Shown: positions 48,100-59,790 of the stretch, piece by piece
Layout: each line of letters starts with the position of its first letter
How positions within the stretch are numbered: position 1 is the first letter of the stretch
Source: Megamerina dolium
Lineage: Eukaryota > Arthropoda > Insecta > Diptera > Megamerinidae
DNA: 64,000 nucleotides
Direction: 5' to 3'
NCBI GenBank assembly: GCA_963854835.1
Contig: OY978529.1
Location: 38,002,055 to 38,066,054, forward strand
Position numbers and translations under genes: made by a program
Notes under the pieces: generated by a model
Seen by the model: only the letters and a program-made list of their open reading frames with translations
What the model was told of the DNA's origin: nothing
Database searches by the model: none

Positions 48100-48470
48100 G
48101 TCTATTTCTAACAGTGTGACACGATGAAATCTTTAAAATGAGGTTGGTAGGTAAGAGGGCTGTACTGCGACGCACTTAGGCCATTTGAAGCATTGTGATA
48201 CCACTGAAGTTTATCCTTATCCCACTGAGTCCTCTCTAAACCATTCTGTGGATTTAATGAACGAAATAATCTTGGTTAGTTTTATATTTGAAACTTCCAT
48301 GATGCTGTCAAGAGAGTCGATTTCGATCGTATTGAACCTCCTCCTGCACAGAGCCATGCACCCGCACAGAAGGTGTTCTACGGTTTCTTCCTCTTCAACA
48401 TCGTGACAGCTTCTACAATAGTCGTAAAAAGGTGTCCCTAATCTATTTGCCCTAGTTTAACCTCAAGTCT
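48100..48470 (-). pseudogene. LINE C-terminal fragment with CCHC knuckle and 3' UTR
   Basis: The minus-strand frame reads NRLGTPFYDYCRSCHDVEEE, then ETVEHLLCGCMALCRRR, the CxxC..H..C knuckle that ends ORF2 in many RNase H-type LINEs. It runs through about 50 more residues to a TAA at 48217-48219. The 3' UTR then reads CAGTGGTATCACAATG and AATGGCCTAAGTGCGTC, the segment shared with the SINE tail at 14.15 kb. Upstream (48470-48700) is GC-richer but not readable. This is the best witness in the window for the LINE that may mobilise the SINE. Confidence 0.8.
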
Positions 48471-49194
48471 GTTAGTAGATGGAATAAGATATTCTTGAAA
48501 TCGGTTCCAAGTTACTCGAAGATCCGTGCAATTAAACTCCAGGGGGCCTAGTTAAGATGGAATTCTCTTACTATTCTTCCGAAATTGTTTTGATAGTCGG
48601 ACTGGATTCGAAGTCACTAGGGGATCCCGTGCAATGAAACCTCAGATGACCCAGTTGAGGCAGGTTTCTCTTGCCGTTTTCATGAAACCGATCTGATGGT
48701 TAGATGTCACCAATCCTATAATTTACACTTTTGTCAGTAAATTGCAGAGTTAAGAACAGAAGGCAGCTAACAGCTGCCCATTGATTAAACACATGCCTAC
48801 GTCCCAAAGTCTCATTATGTGGTGCTGACTTTCTTTTGCATTATCAGAAGAAATAATTTCACATCGCTGGTAAGACTTTATCCTGAGTACTTTTATTTTG
48901 ATAAGCATTTGAAGTTGATTGGCATGAGTTACAGTTCTAAACGTTTTCCCCTGGAGAGGAGACAGAAGTGAGACAGCAGACTATTTTAAATGCATCAGCA
49001 CTACTATTGCTCAAAACAGGTTTAAAAACTTCAAACCTGGTACGCTGAGACGTCAACAGAGGGGGCGTCTTAAGGGGCGTCCTCGGGAAAATTATTATAT
49101 CTATAAAACTGGCATTTTGGCAATGGCAGGGTGGTTGTCCTAAGGTATGGTGATAGTCTGTATGTATACTATTTGGGGAAAATGTTGTCGCAGA
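48471..49194. other. GC-richer decayed sequence, possibly more of the same LINE
   Basis: It is compositionally like the LINE fragment to its left, but frames are short and no motif is clear. 49040-49080 (GGGGGCGTCTTAAGGGGCG) is unusually GC-rich. Confidence 0.3.
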
Positions 49195-49870
49195 AGAATT
49201 AATGGGCGCCACACATAAATTTCACCACTCTAAAAACGACTCTTGAGCAAATTTTGCATCCTTTGTTGATTTTTTGGTGTTTTAGCTCATTCTGTAGGGG
49301 AGTTTAACTAAGGAGCAAAGAAAAGGAATAATGTTCACCAGAAACATTGGCTAACAAAAATAAATGCCGTGGGTTATCTATTTTACGCCATTAAAAGTCT
49401 ATCATGAGAGCATCCTGTACAACATATATTTAAGAAATTTAAGTTATTTAGCTATAGTAAGAAAGCATTTAAAGGGGGAGGGGATTTGAATAATCATGCA
49501 CAAAGATGAATGGGCTTGGTTTGTACATTCCACCACTCTAGGGGCAATTTCTGGGCAACCATGGGATCATTTACGGATTTACATATATATGATTTTAAGT
49601 TACTTTTGAAAGGGGGAGTAATTAAAGAGTGAAGATAGCGAATAAGTAAGAAGCTTTGGGGAGCAAAAAAAAAATGGGATAAATCATATATTTTGCTATG
49701 GGCACATTGGGCACATTGGGTGTGGTCGGAGCATATTTTTTAAAAACGTCCATTTTATAGGGGAGGCACATTAAAATATGCAGATAGGGGACAAGTATGT
49801 TTGAAAAATATGTAAAATAGGAAAAATTAATGGGAAGTGGCCGTAAATTTCAACCTCCTAGAGATGATTT
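49195..49870 (+). repeat. Family D ~155-bp tandem array
   Basis: AATTAATGGGNGNCAC..ATTTCACCACTCTAGGGGCA-like phrases recur near 49198, 49509, 49667 and 49827. GGGAGTAAGTATGTTTGGGG companions lie between. Spacings are about 155-160 bp or twice that. Confidence 0.6.
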
Positions 49871-51433
49871 TATGTATTTTAATGAATATTTTAAATCTCA
49901 TCATTTTTTAGGCTGCGGATTTGAATTCAGCAACCCCAAGACATGTTATAAATATTTATCTCATCTGGTTGACAATATCTTTTTGTGTATTCATGAGGCT
50001 GTGTATGCAATTTACCAAATGTTTTACAGGATTGATCTCATTCTTAGTGTTGATCAAAATTTTCACACGAGAACTTTTGATTTTTAGAACTTGAATTCGA
50101 TGTCAAGAGAACAGAATCGGAAAAAGAAGATATTAGATTGGTTTTATTGTTGTTGTTGTTTTATTCATCACATAGCACACAGAGAACGAATTTGTCAAAG
50201 TAAAATTGTTTTATGGAAAATCATAAGGAAATTATTCCTTTGCCCACTTGAAATGTATTCTTAAGCTCTACATAATATGCAGAGAAGGATTTTCTCAAGG
50301 AAAAGTGAAATGAAAGTTTTCATGTAAAAATGTAGATTGAATATAATTCATACGACATTAAAACTAACCGATGCTGTTCTTAATATTCGATTCCAATTAA
50401 ATTCTATTATTTAATATTTTTTTATTGCACTTATAAATTGCTTAATTGCACTTGATTTGCAATAATATTTCATACAGTAATTATTTAAATTGTGTTGAAT
50501 TACTTGGTTAGCTTGAGATTTACTTAGAGTGAATAGCCATCAACTTAATAGAGATTTATGTGAGCTACTAAATGAAAATAGCAACAAAAGAGAGGATTAT
50601 TTTATTTTCCTAATGCTCTAAATCATTCATTTTCATTCTAAGCATTGTGTTTATTTGATAATAATTTTAATATCAATTTAATTGGGTGATATCACACTCA
50701 TGTGCATACTTTGTGTCATTCCTTGCCACAATATTCATTCGTTATCCCTTTTTATTCGATTAAAGGAATGACAGTGGTTTGCGCCAAAATATAGATAACA
50801 ACAATTAAGTGTATCAATGGTGACTATTATACGAGGAAGTATGTTAAATTCACATTATTGTGCACAGTCACAATGTGGCTCTAATTAATTAATGTTTCAT
50901 TTGATTGTTTCTATTATGTCGTTTCTTCCTTTCTGTTTTTTATTACATATACAATGATAATGTTTATACTGATAACAATGAGGACGATAGTGAGATTTCT
51001 ACACTCAATTAAATGCTTAACAAGCGCATTTAACATCAACAATAAGTGTTTTGTTCCATTGTAGTGGCATATTCGTATAATGTCAGAGCATTTAAGGAGC
51101 ATCCATTTAAATAAGTGTTATGAGCGTAGCCAATATAGTGTTAATTTATGTAAATATTTGCAAATGAAAGAAAGAGAAAAAGAAAGAGATCAAGTTGATT
51201 GTAATGGCTTTTGCCATTAACAATAACTATGAGATCACTTTATCGACGATTTCATGCTTAAGATTATTGTCACTTTTTTTTTTTTTGTCTAATTAAATAA
51301 ATGTTGTTTCTCCATTCGTACCCATAATGGTAATGTAAAAAGTTGTTATATACTTTTAATAAATTTTTTGTAGTTCCTAAGCTGTTTTGCTTTTATTATT
51401 TCTTATTGTCACTAATAGTTTGTATTAACTCAC
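49871..51433. other. Intronic sequence next to the DIP exon, nothing recognised
   Basis: Repeat-poor and AT-rich. The absence of recognisable TEs immediately downstream of the exon contrasts with the rest of the window. Confidence 0.4.
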
Positions 51434-51540
51434 CTTATAAGAGCCAAGATTTTTAACAGAACAACCTAACTTGACATTACGTCCGGCAGGTACGGTTACA
51501 TTTTCGATGTATTCAGTAAATTCGGGTTCTTCAACAACAG
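51434..51540 (-). CDS. Internal coding exon of a DIP/Lachesin-family Ig cell-surface protein
   Basis: Read on the minus strand, this 107-nt exon starts after ATGATTTCAG and ends at AAG|GTGAGT. It enters with the last two bases of a split codon and leaves in phase 0 after Lys. The peptide runs from VVEEPEFTEY through IENVTVPAGRNVK to CSVKNLGSYK. Visible features are an N-glycosylation sequon (NVT), the first Ig cysteine (GCSV) and the NLGSYK end that in DIP family members continues directly into VAW. DIPs are GPI- or membrane-anchored three-Ig proteins that bind Dpr proteins at neuronal surfaces and guide synaptic partner choice. The signal-peptide exon should lie at higher coordinates and the rest of Ig1 at lower coordinates; I found neither in the window. 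The family is clear to me, the paralogue is not. Lachesin-like IgLON proteins are the main alternative. Confidence 0.85.
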
Positions 51541-51639
51541 CTGAAATCATAGAAGAATTAAAAATTATTTGACTAAAGTTTTTCTATTTTTTTTTTCATC
51601 AAAAAATTCAAATTACTTAAAAATTATTACTTATTATTA

Positions 51640-51910
51640 TATTTTTTGTATTAGCCCATTCCAAATAAATGAGGAGACGGTCTCTCCTCATCTCTGCATC
51701 TTCTGCAGTAGCCATATACGAGATGGCCTAAGCCCATTCTCGCTACGTGAGGCAGTGGCCGGTAACCACTCCACCATAGGTCAAGATATCTTTTCTGTTA
51801 AGGTCAGTGAGTTTACGCGAGCGTTTCTTACTGAGTGGGGCCACAGGACTTTCGCCGTCCTACAGATGGGTGATTCTATTTTCTTACTTGAATTTAATTC
51901 TGAAGAGGAC
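51640..51910 (-). pseudogene. LINE C-terminal scrap, ~100 bp upstream of the DIP exon
   Basis: On the minus strand KVLWPHSVRNARVNSLTLTE, then VVTGHCLT and CRRCRDEE appear in three frames. They match the LINE ending LW..RSKxLLxLSR..VTGHCL..CRRCxDEEETVxHLLC. The plus-strand 115-codon frame across it is a shadow. Frameshifts every 30-40 codons show strong decay. Confidence 0.6.
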
Positions 51911-52059
51911 TTTTAAGTAAATTGAAAAAAATTTAGTCTAAAGTTCACATCGAAATTATTGTCCTAATTTTCTCGAAAGATTTTTGAATTGAATTGATTT
52001 CTGATGTAAAATTTCTGGTTCATAAATCTTTCCTCGAAATCCTTGAAATCCCAAGCGTT

Positions 52060-52690
52060 TTTCAGATAGCCTTCATATGATGATGAAATATGAATAAATA
52101 TTCTAGAAGCTCGAAGAGGGATGAATTGGATTCAGTAAATGTTTGCCAGTCATCGTACTTTACTATCAATGTAACCTCATGTATTTGTTGTTGTTGCTTT
52201 TTTTTTGGGTAGTGAGGTATTAAATGTTTAACGCATAGTATCGAAGCCATTGGAAACGTCCCCTTTGTACCTATTCTGTAACCACTTTCGTGCTTTCGTG
52301 TATCGTCAGGGTAGAGCCATGTATGTAATTTTGACCTCGACTCTTTACTCCAATTTTTGGTTTATTATACTTCTATGTTGGCATCAGTTCATTGCTCGCG
52401 CCGTTGTTTGGTAGTACTGTAGTGGTAGCGCCTTGGGAGGTATTATCGCTTGCATTGTTTGCAGTGCGATTGATAGTGACGTTATTTATGCTACTACTGG
52501 CGTCGATGCTCGCATCCTCATCCCGAGCTGTTGTTGGTACAGTTGCTTTGATTGCACTGATGTAATTACTGTGGCCTCACAGCTTCCCATTTTGCTTCTG
52601 ATGACCACATTGTCTCCATCATATTGATAGGGAACCGCAGGGATCCCAGAAACTTGTCGAGTGATTTTCATTGTAAGGTCACGTGCTCCA
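52060..52690 (-). pseudogene. Unidentified coding-like island on the minus strand
   Basis: GC-richer than its surroundings, with successive open segments on the minus strand. One reads MKITRQVSGIPAVPYQYDGD (from 52671). One is Ser/Thr/Asn-rich (ASIDASSSINNVTINRTANN). One reads TWLYPDDTRKHESGYRIG and on into MASILCVKHLIPHY. The frames overlap by shifts, as in a decayed gene or ORF1-type transposon protein. I do not recognise the family. It lies upstream of the LINE scrap in the same orientation, so it may be an earlier part of that or another element. Confidence 0.3.
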
Positions 52691-54780
52691 CTATCGATCT
52701 AAATGCTAGATAGTTTATAAAATCTCAAATATATCGAAAACTTATGGTTCCCACATTTAAATTATAATAACATCTTTCAAAATTTTAGTTGCTGGAGCTT
52801 AGTTTAAATGCAATTTCGGGAAAGTACAAATTATTGAAAAAATATAATCTGACTTCTGGTTCTAAAGAAGAATTAAGAAAATTTTCCTTTTTTGCAATTT
52901 TTAAAATGATTTTTGAAATACGTTCACAAATTCACAATAATAAGAACCAACATCGAGATATCTCTATAATAATTGAACTCATATTTTTATGTATTTATAA
53001 TTTAGGTTATACAAAAAAATGTCCTCACATATCTTTTCGCATGCTTATATGTCTGTTTGTACATATAAGTAAGTAAGTAGGTACGGCAAGAGGACTGGAA
53101 TCAATCCAATCAAGTTATGCTTGTCCAATAATAGCAAATACATACATACAGAGAATTTTACAAAAATATCATACATACACTCCCATAGAGTGTAATTCAA
53201 AAGCTATAACGTAATGTTAACACATTGTTGATTGCTGATTTTCGACAAAGGGATAACGAACGACAGACGATGTACATATAAATGGAGATGGTTCTAAGGC
53301 AGCATGAAGGTAAGTAAACAGGTGAGGGTGAAAACTATTTGAGAAAGAATGAATGTACGTATGTGAGTACTTTTTAAGATTTCTTGATGATGTGATGAGA
53401 AAAACTTTCTTAAAGTAAAAGATAATAATGATGAATGGATGCAAGTGTGTGTGTATATATATGGTACATATAAATGTTGTTCGAATGTAAAGAAAAGTTC
53501 AAGGAGCTGTCGGCATGACTACAATAATAATAATAATAATAATAATTATAATAATAATAATGGTCAATAAAAATTATTGCTTTATTTCACATACACCTAA
53601 GCATTATACGAGTATATTGAAAATATCCTTGGATTTGTGAACTACATACTCTAATAGAAGAATAGGCAAAGATTTCTTCTATACGTTGATTGGTGAGAAC
53701 TTTTCTTAATTTCTTCTATTCTGGATTGAATGTGAATGTGTGCTATACTCTGTTTGAGATTAAATGCATTGCTTGTGGGGGTGGGCGGTAGAGACAAGTG
53801 GACAAATGGACTTAAAATGAAGTATATACGCGTATACATGTTCAGCCAAACGTTAAACGAGCACGTGACGAGCGTATAATAAGTGTCTGCAAGTCAATTC
53901 AGCTATCACACCAAAGACCACCACAAGAATCATGTAACAAGAGCTAAGAGGAAAAGAATACATTTTTATAACCCCCGGACATCATTAATATCACCATCAT
54001 CATTATCATCATTATCATGAACAATAAGCGCCATCGCAATCATACACACTATGGTGTATGGCCATCGTAATTGTAAAGATGAATGTATTTTCACACAAGT
54101 GCTTTAGTGTATCTCTGTATTATGTATGTATTCAAACATTTCTAGCTTGACTTTAGCTTCTTTCGACAATGATTTATGAGCCGTTATGCTTCGCTTAGAC
54201 CTGAATGAATGAATACTCACACTTGCCTACATATACAGGAGGGCGTTTTGTAAGTGTAAAATCAGAGATATTGATGAAAACAAGTAAATAAGTTTAATAG
54301 AAATGGCATTGAAATGAGGAAGAAAATTTTGAAAAAAAAAACAAAATTCAAAATGAAATAATTACAATTTTTATGAGGCATTTAAATTTAATTTGGTTGA
54401 TCACCGATTCTGATCATTTTAAAATATGTGGGAGTAATTGTGGTGTTGATTATCATAATAATGATGAAGTTTATGATTATAATGATGACACTGAATGACG
54501 ATGCTATTGATAATATTGATGATTTTTGATGGGGCATTTGTAGTGGGGAGTTGATGGATGTAGAGTAGAATTATTAGATCCATGGGGTATTGAGTGCATT
54601 TTCTTGAGTTTTAATAGCACATTAACACACTATCCTCCCCCGCACTTCTTAAGCTGATGCATTAAAGAGTCACTTCCAACATTTCATTTAATAATATTCA
54701 AGTTTGAATATGCTGCCGGTTTTTATGACACAGTGGAATCATTTTAAGGTTGTTGTTTAGGGTTGAAACCAAACCAACTT
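52691..54780. other. AT-rich intronic sequence with AAT and CAT microsatellites
   Basis: (AAT)n at about 53524-53560 and ATCATC-rich sequence at 53990-54020. No gene recognised. Confidence 0.4.
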
Positions 54781-54799
54781 AAAACGTTAGTATCCTAGA

Positions 54800-55800
54800 C
54801 GATCTGAGTCGATATAGACTGTCTGTCAGTCTATCCGTCTCCCAGTCGGCTTGTTCGAAAGATAATTGCCTGAAATAAAAAGCAATCCAGCTGAAAATTG
54901 CCACATAAGAATATTTTCATAAACAAACAAACGAATTTGAAAGTGGATGTAATCGGCTGAAAATATCGACTACCTCCCATACAAAAGTATATTTTCAAAT
55001 GTATTTTCTTGCACTTTTCGCCCAAAAATCTCAGGTTATCAAGCTTCAAATTGATACACACAATAATATTTATTAACTAATAGGTCTATTTAAAAATAGG
55101 CTCAATTGGATGATTGCCACACCTATCATCCATACAAAAATATGACTTCAAATATTTATTTTCACATTTTTTGAGTGAAAATTTTAAGTTTTCTAGCTAA
55201 AACTCAATGTATACGATTATTTTGCAAATTTTTATATATATTTTTGAAAACAATCATAATTGGATAAAAACCACACATATCTCCTATACAAACTTATGCT
55301 TCCGAACGTATATTTTTACACTTTGATTCTGAAAATATTAAGTTATCAAGCTGAAATTTATGAAGCATGTTTATATCTACTTATTATTGTAAGATTTTGA
55401 AATTGGATGCAATCAGATGAAAACTACGCCTATCTCGCATACAAAAGTGTGTTTCCGTATGTATGTTTGCACAGAGTGGACACGAAAATATGAAGTTATC
55501 AAGCTGAAACTTGGTACACATAATTATATTTGTTAACTAATCAGTGACGCTGAGTTTGACTGTAATTGGAAAAAAATTACATCTACCTCCCATACAAAAA
55601 TATATTTTCGAATATATATTTCTGGACTTTTTTTCACGATCTTATTAATTTATATGAATGAAACGTGGCACATATAATTGTTTTTATAAACACTCCAACA
55701 TATGTAAAAATGAGCGTTATCAGAAGGAAACCACCTCTACCTTCAGTACAAAAGTATATTTGTTTTTGAAAGAATGTCTGTATGTATGCCTATCTGTTAG
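54800..55800 (+). repeat. Family A tandem array, regular 153-154-bp unit
   Basis: The head GAGTCGATATAGACTGTCTG and a degenerate GTCT/GTCC tract (54806-54845) precede GCTGAAAATTGCCACATAAG. The CATACAAAA phrase then falls at 54978, 55131, 55285, 55438, 55591 and 55745. Companions are TATTTTCACACTTT and TTATCAAGCTGAAACTTG. This is the clearest ruler for the 153-bp period. Confidence 0.85.
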
Positions 55801-56100
55801 AGTGTTGTGTATTTAAGCTTTGATATTACTGAAGGTAAACTACAATTTTTTTAAAATTATGTAACCCTCAGAAATATTGAACTTATACTTATGTGTATGT
55901 ATATACTTAGATGAAGCGTGTTGAATTATATCAAAACAACATTTTATTCCGAGAAAATAAAACACCACTAAATGTCTCCAAAATTAATGGAGTTGTTTTT
56001 GGTTTGTAAGTGGATAGACCTTAATTTTTTTATTAATCTGAAACAAACCTCGCGGTCAAAACAGACTTTGTTGAATTTTTTTTTGTAACCCTGTCCAATG
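55801..56100. other. Intronic sequence between array and mariner, nothing recognised
   Basis: No repeat or coding signature. Confidence 0.35.
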
Positions 56101-56102
56101 TA

Positions 56103-56842
56103 CACCACCTTGATCAAAAGGTTCCCGGAATAACAACCATGTGGCGCTGCCATCGTTCCAATTTGAGTTCTATTTTTTTTTTGTTAAGTTGGTACATCTA
56201 TTGTTGATATTCCCTTTAAATCTTAGCGTCATAGCTTGACACTTGCAAAAGTTACGTAGCCAAGAGTACATCTACCAAATCGCCAACATGTGTGTGTTGG
56301 CGATTTTTAACAATTTTCAATCAATTTCATGTTGACGTCGCAAAAGACATGATTTGCGAGGCTGAATCCGATCCCACATTCATCAAAAGGATCACGGAGT
56401 ACGATGGAAAGAGACCAGATTTGGGGGCAGAAAACTCGTATATTTTGCACCATGATAACGCACCGTCGCACAGTGCCATCATTATTCGTAATTTTTTTTG
56501 ACGAAACATGCAACAACTAGCATCCAACAGCCACCGAATTTACCTGATTTGGCTCCCTGTGACTTCTTTCTGTTCAATCGAGTTAAAAAACCATTGCGGG
56601 GAACGCGTTTCAGCAGCCGAGAGGAAGTAATGGAAAAATCGCAGAAAGCACTGAGTTAGATGTACTCTTGGTTACATAACTTTTGCAAATGTCAAGCTAT
56701 GACGCTAAGATTTAGAGGGAATATCAACAACAAATGTACCAACTTAACAAAAAAAAAAAAAAAAAAAAAAAACAGAACCCAAATTAGAACGATGGGAGCG
56801 CCACACGTTGGTTATTCCGGAAACTTTTTGATCAAGGTGGTA
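56103..56842 (+). mobile_element. Mariner deletion derivative with ~170-185-bp terminal inverted repeats
   Basis: The left arm (56103-56273) begins CACCACCTTGATCAAAAGG. The right arm (56658-56842) is its imperfect inverted copy, ending at a TA. TA flanks both ends (56101-56102, 56843-56844). The arms share landmarks in order: CCGGAATAAC, GTGGCGCT, a homopolymer, GTTAAGTTGGTACAT, GATATTCCCT, CTTAGCGTCATAGCTTGACA and AAGAGTACATCT. The total is about 740 bp against about 1.3 kb for an autonomous mariner. Confidence 0.85.
56322..56655 (+). pseudogene. Mariner transposase remnant
   Basis: Starts FHVDVAKDMICEAESDPTF, corresponding to the linker before the first catalytic Asp. It then jumps to YILHHDNAPSHSA (second Asp block) and, after a frameshift in a T-run near 56493, reads PPNLPDLAPCDFFLF (third Asp block), KKPLRGTRFSSREE and EKSQKALS. 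The first catalytic Asp region (ITGDE) and the N-terminal helix-turn-helix are deleted, so it is non-functional. Confidence 0.85.
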
Positions 56843-56844
56843 TA

Positions 56845-58885
56845 TCTAAACAAAATATTTACTTAGTAAATTAATATATAATTTGCAAGGTAATAAATAA
56901 TTTTTTATTAAAAAGACGACGAGAATTCAAGTATTGTACACATTTAGTGGGTAGAATGAAGCTATTAAATTACATAAAACTTATTAAATTTATAGAATTT
57001 ATTGAATTGTTGAATTGTATGTATTAGTGTGCATATGTACCTGCATATAAGCGTATATGATAATGATTGTTTACAAATGACATATACATAGACATATAGT
57101 GTGTGTACATTTTACATCAGAGCGAGTCCAATAATTTGTCAACAAATAGTGCCTGATCCTAAATATATTTGCTCATACAGCCATGTGATTAAATTTAATT
57201 ATGATCACCGAATTTTATTAAATAAGAATTGTCATTCATATACCATAAATTTATTTCAATTCGTGTTGTCATTCATATGGAAATAAATTTTTGAAAATTG
57301 ACTTTAGTCATAATTTCTTATATTTCAACAAAAGAAGGTTTATCATTCATATAAAAATAATTTTTAAAAAATTAATTTTAATCATAATTGATTTTAGCAC
57401 CCTAATTTCTTGAGCAATTATACTTAGAATCATCAGTAGTTTCGTTTTTTGTGCTATATATATATATGATTTATATGATTTTCGCCCGATTAATTTGACC
57501 CAGTCTAATGAATTCCCACTTCAATGTGTATGTAGGTAGTCATTTGTGTGTCTATACGCATATAATTACATTTTCAGACTTGTTGATGTAGAAATGTGCG
57601 TCGCACAATATTCACAAGCCGTATGCTCTTTGTCATATAAACACATAAATACATACTAGTATGATACAATATATCAATAGTTATACACACACATAGACAC
57701 ATAATGAATCTATGTATGGTGTAGCATGCATTATTGGTATTACATTGCGGAAACGGACATGATTATGGCATTGTAATAGCGTAAATATGTACAAGTATGT
57801 ATTTTGTAGTGTAGTGTAGGTTGATGAATTGTGTGTAGGTTGTTGTTGTTGGTTTTTGGTATCATGAGAGTTGTGTTGCTCGTAGTGATGATGAAATGAA
57901 TGAATATGGCGGATGGGGCACCACCATAGAAAAAGCAGTTATGAGTTAATTTATTAGTTCAAAAATTGAAATTTGATTGAATTTCAATGCGATGGCAATT
58001 GTTTATATTGTATACGATCGAATGAGTGTGTTTTATTTGTATTACATATACGTATGACGTATTTGTGTGCTCGTTATAAACTTATTGTTGCTGTTTTTGA
58101 TATTATCATTGTCACAAAATACATATATTTTCGCAAGTGGTTGTACGATGAATTCAACTATGAGTTCGAGTATGATATAAGCATTTATGTGTGCATATTG
58201 TCATACTTTGTGCGTTTATTTCGGCATAAATTTTTACTCTAACACATACTCATATGTACTTATAAGTACATTGTGATATTCACATATGATGGACAAATAT
58301 CATTTTTTTATTATAATTTTGTATTTTGTATGTGCACAATATGCACACAGACACAAACAAACAAACAATTTCATTTAAACATTGTAGTAAGTCCACTGCA
58401 GCCAAATGCCATCATACATATAAATGAATAAACATAAACAGTCAAAGTCATAAAAGCGGAAATTGAAAATTACATTTTAATTGGCATAATTATGGCAGAC
58501 ATTTGGATAGATTAAACATTGTATTTAATTACAAAAATATACCGATTCATATGCGCTTTATAGATATATGTATGAGATGATGGTATATACAATACAAATG
58601 AAATAGTTAATTTAAATGGCTTGCCATTCTTTACTATAAATAGAAAGTAATAAGGGAGAGAGATAGTAATGGGAGAATGGATATTATAAATTGGAATTTA
58701 ATTTAATATTGTATGACTACAATGAAATATGAATAGGCTATATCAGAACAATATAATGGAAATTATATTCGAAATCATTCTCTGACATGGGAATTTGACG
58801 TAATTTTCATCATATAACTCAAATTTACAAAAAAATATATTTAAAATCATATAATAATCCCTAATTTCCAATTCAAAATCAAAAA
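56845..58885. other. AT-rich intronic sequence, nothing recognised
   Basis: Near-duplicate phrases TTGTCATTCATAT and ATCATTCATATA occur at 57229, 57267 and 57342. Otherwise TACATATG-type patches. No gene. Confidence 0.4.
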
Positions 58886-58889
58886 TCAT

Positions 58890-59790
58890 ATATTCGAAAA
58901 TGGATTTTTGTATGGAAGGTGGGTGTGATTCTTATAAAATTACATCCATTCTCATATATATTTAATTGTCGGTGAAAATAATTCATATGTACCGAAATTC
59001 GCAGTGATTTATTCATATTTGTATGCGCTAAGTTAAAAAACATGTTTTCGAAAGTGGACTTTTGTATGGGAGGTGAGTGTGATATTTATTAAATTACGTC
59101 CATTCTCTGATACATACGATTGTCGGTGAAAATAATTATATATGCCTAAATTCCACTTCCTAGCTTGACATTTTTACGCTCAAAGTCAAAGTAAACCTAT
59201 ATTCGAAAGTTGATATTTGTATAGTAAGTATGTGTCCCTTCAATTCAATTAAGTCTATTTTCACACATGTATTTTTGTTGGTAGAAATAATTTCATATAC
59301 CAAAATTCAGCATGATAGCATCATATCTTAGTGCTCAAAATCAAATAATATACGTTTCGAAAATAGATATTTGTATTGGAGATATATGTTGATTTTATTA
59401 AATTACACACATTCTCAAAGATATCTGTCTGTTGGTAAAAATAATTGAGCATAGTGAAATTCAACAATGATACCTTCATATTTCATTGCTCAAAATGAAG
59501 TAATATATGTTCGAAAGTTGATATTTGTATGGAAGATAGGTGAAATTTTTATCCGATTATGTCTATTTTCAAACATCTCTCTTTGTTTATAGAAATAACG
59601 ATGTGCACCCAGTTTCAATACAATAGCTTTATCTATATGGGTACAATGTTACATAACATATGTTCGAAATCATTCTTTTATATGCGAGGTATTTTTTCTT
59701 TATAATGAATTTGAACTCGATAACTTTATATTTCTGTGGAGACAAGTCAGGAAACAAATATTCGAAATCAAATTTTTGTATGGGAATTAT
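58890..59790 (-). repeat. Family A tandem array, 154-bp unit, reversed
   Basis: TTCGAAAGTNGATATTTGTA then TGGGAGGTNGGTGTGATT recurs, with the TATGG phrase at 58911, 59065, 59220, 59374, 59528, 59681 and 59779. Spacing is 153-155 bp except the last. Confidence 0.8.

Larger units (their letters stand above)
1..51433 (-). other. Presumed downstream intron of the DIP-like gene
   Basis: Everything left of the donor at 51433/51434 shows no second exon of the Ig gene in the expected minus orientation. I looked for the W-containing C-strand continuation and the later Ig cysteine regions. The stretch is therefore inferred to be one intron of more than 51 kb filled with repeats. The inference fails if an exon was missed or if the gene ends inside the window. 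Confidence 0.5.

Noticed and set aside
51569..51916. 115-codon plus-strand frame whose end (GDSIFLLEFNSEED) resembles the plant DUF4283 domain
   Set aside because: The minus strand of the same bases carries a LINE C-terminus (LWPHS..., VVTGHCLT, CRRCRDEE) that fits better, so the plus frame is a shadow.
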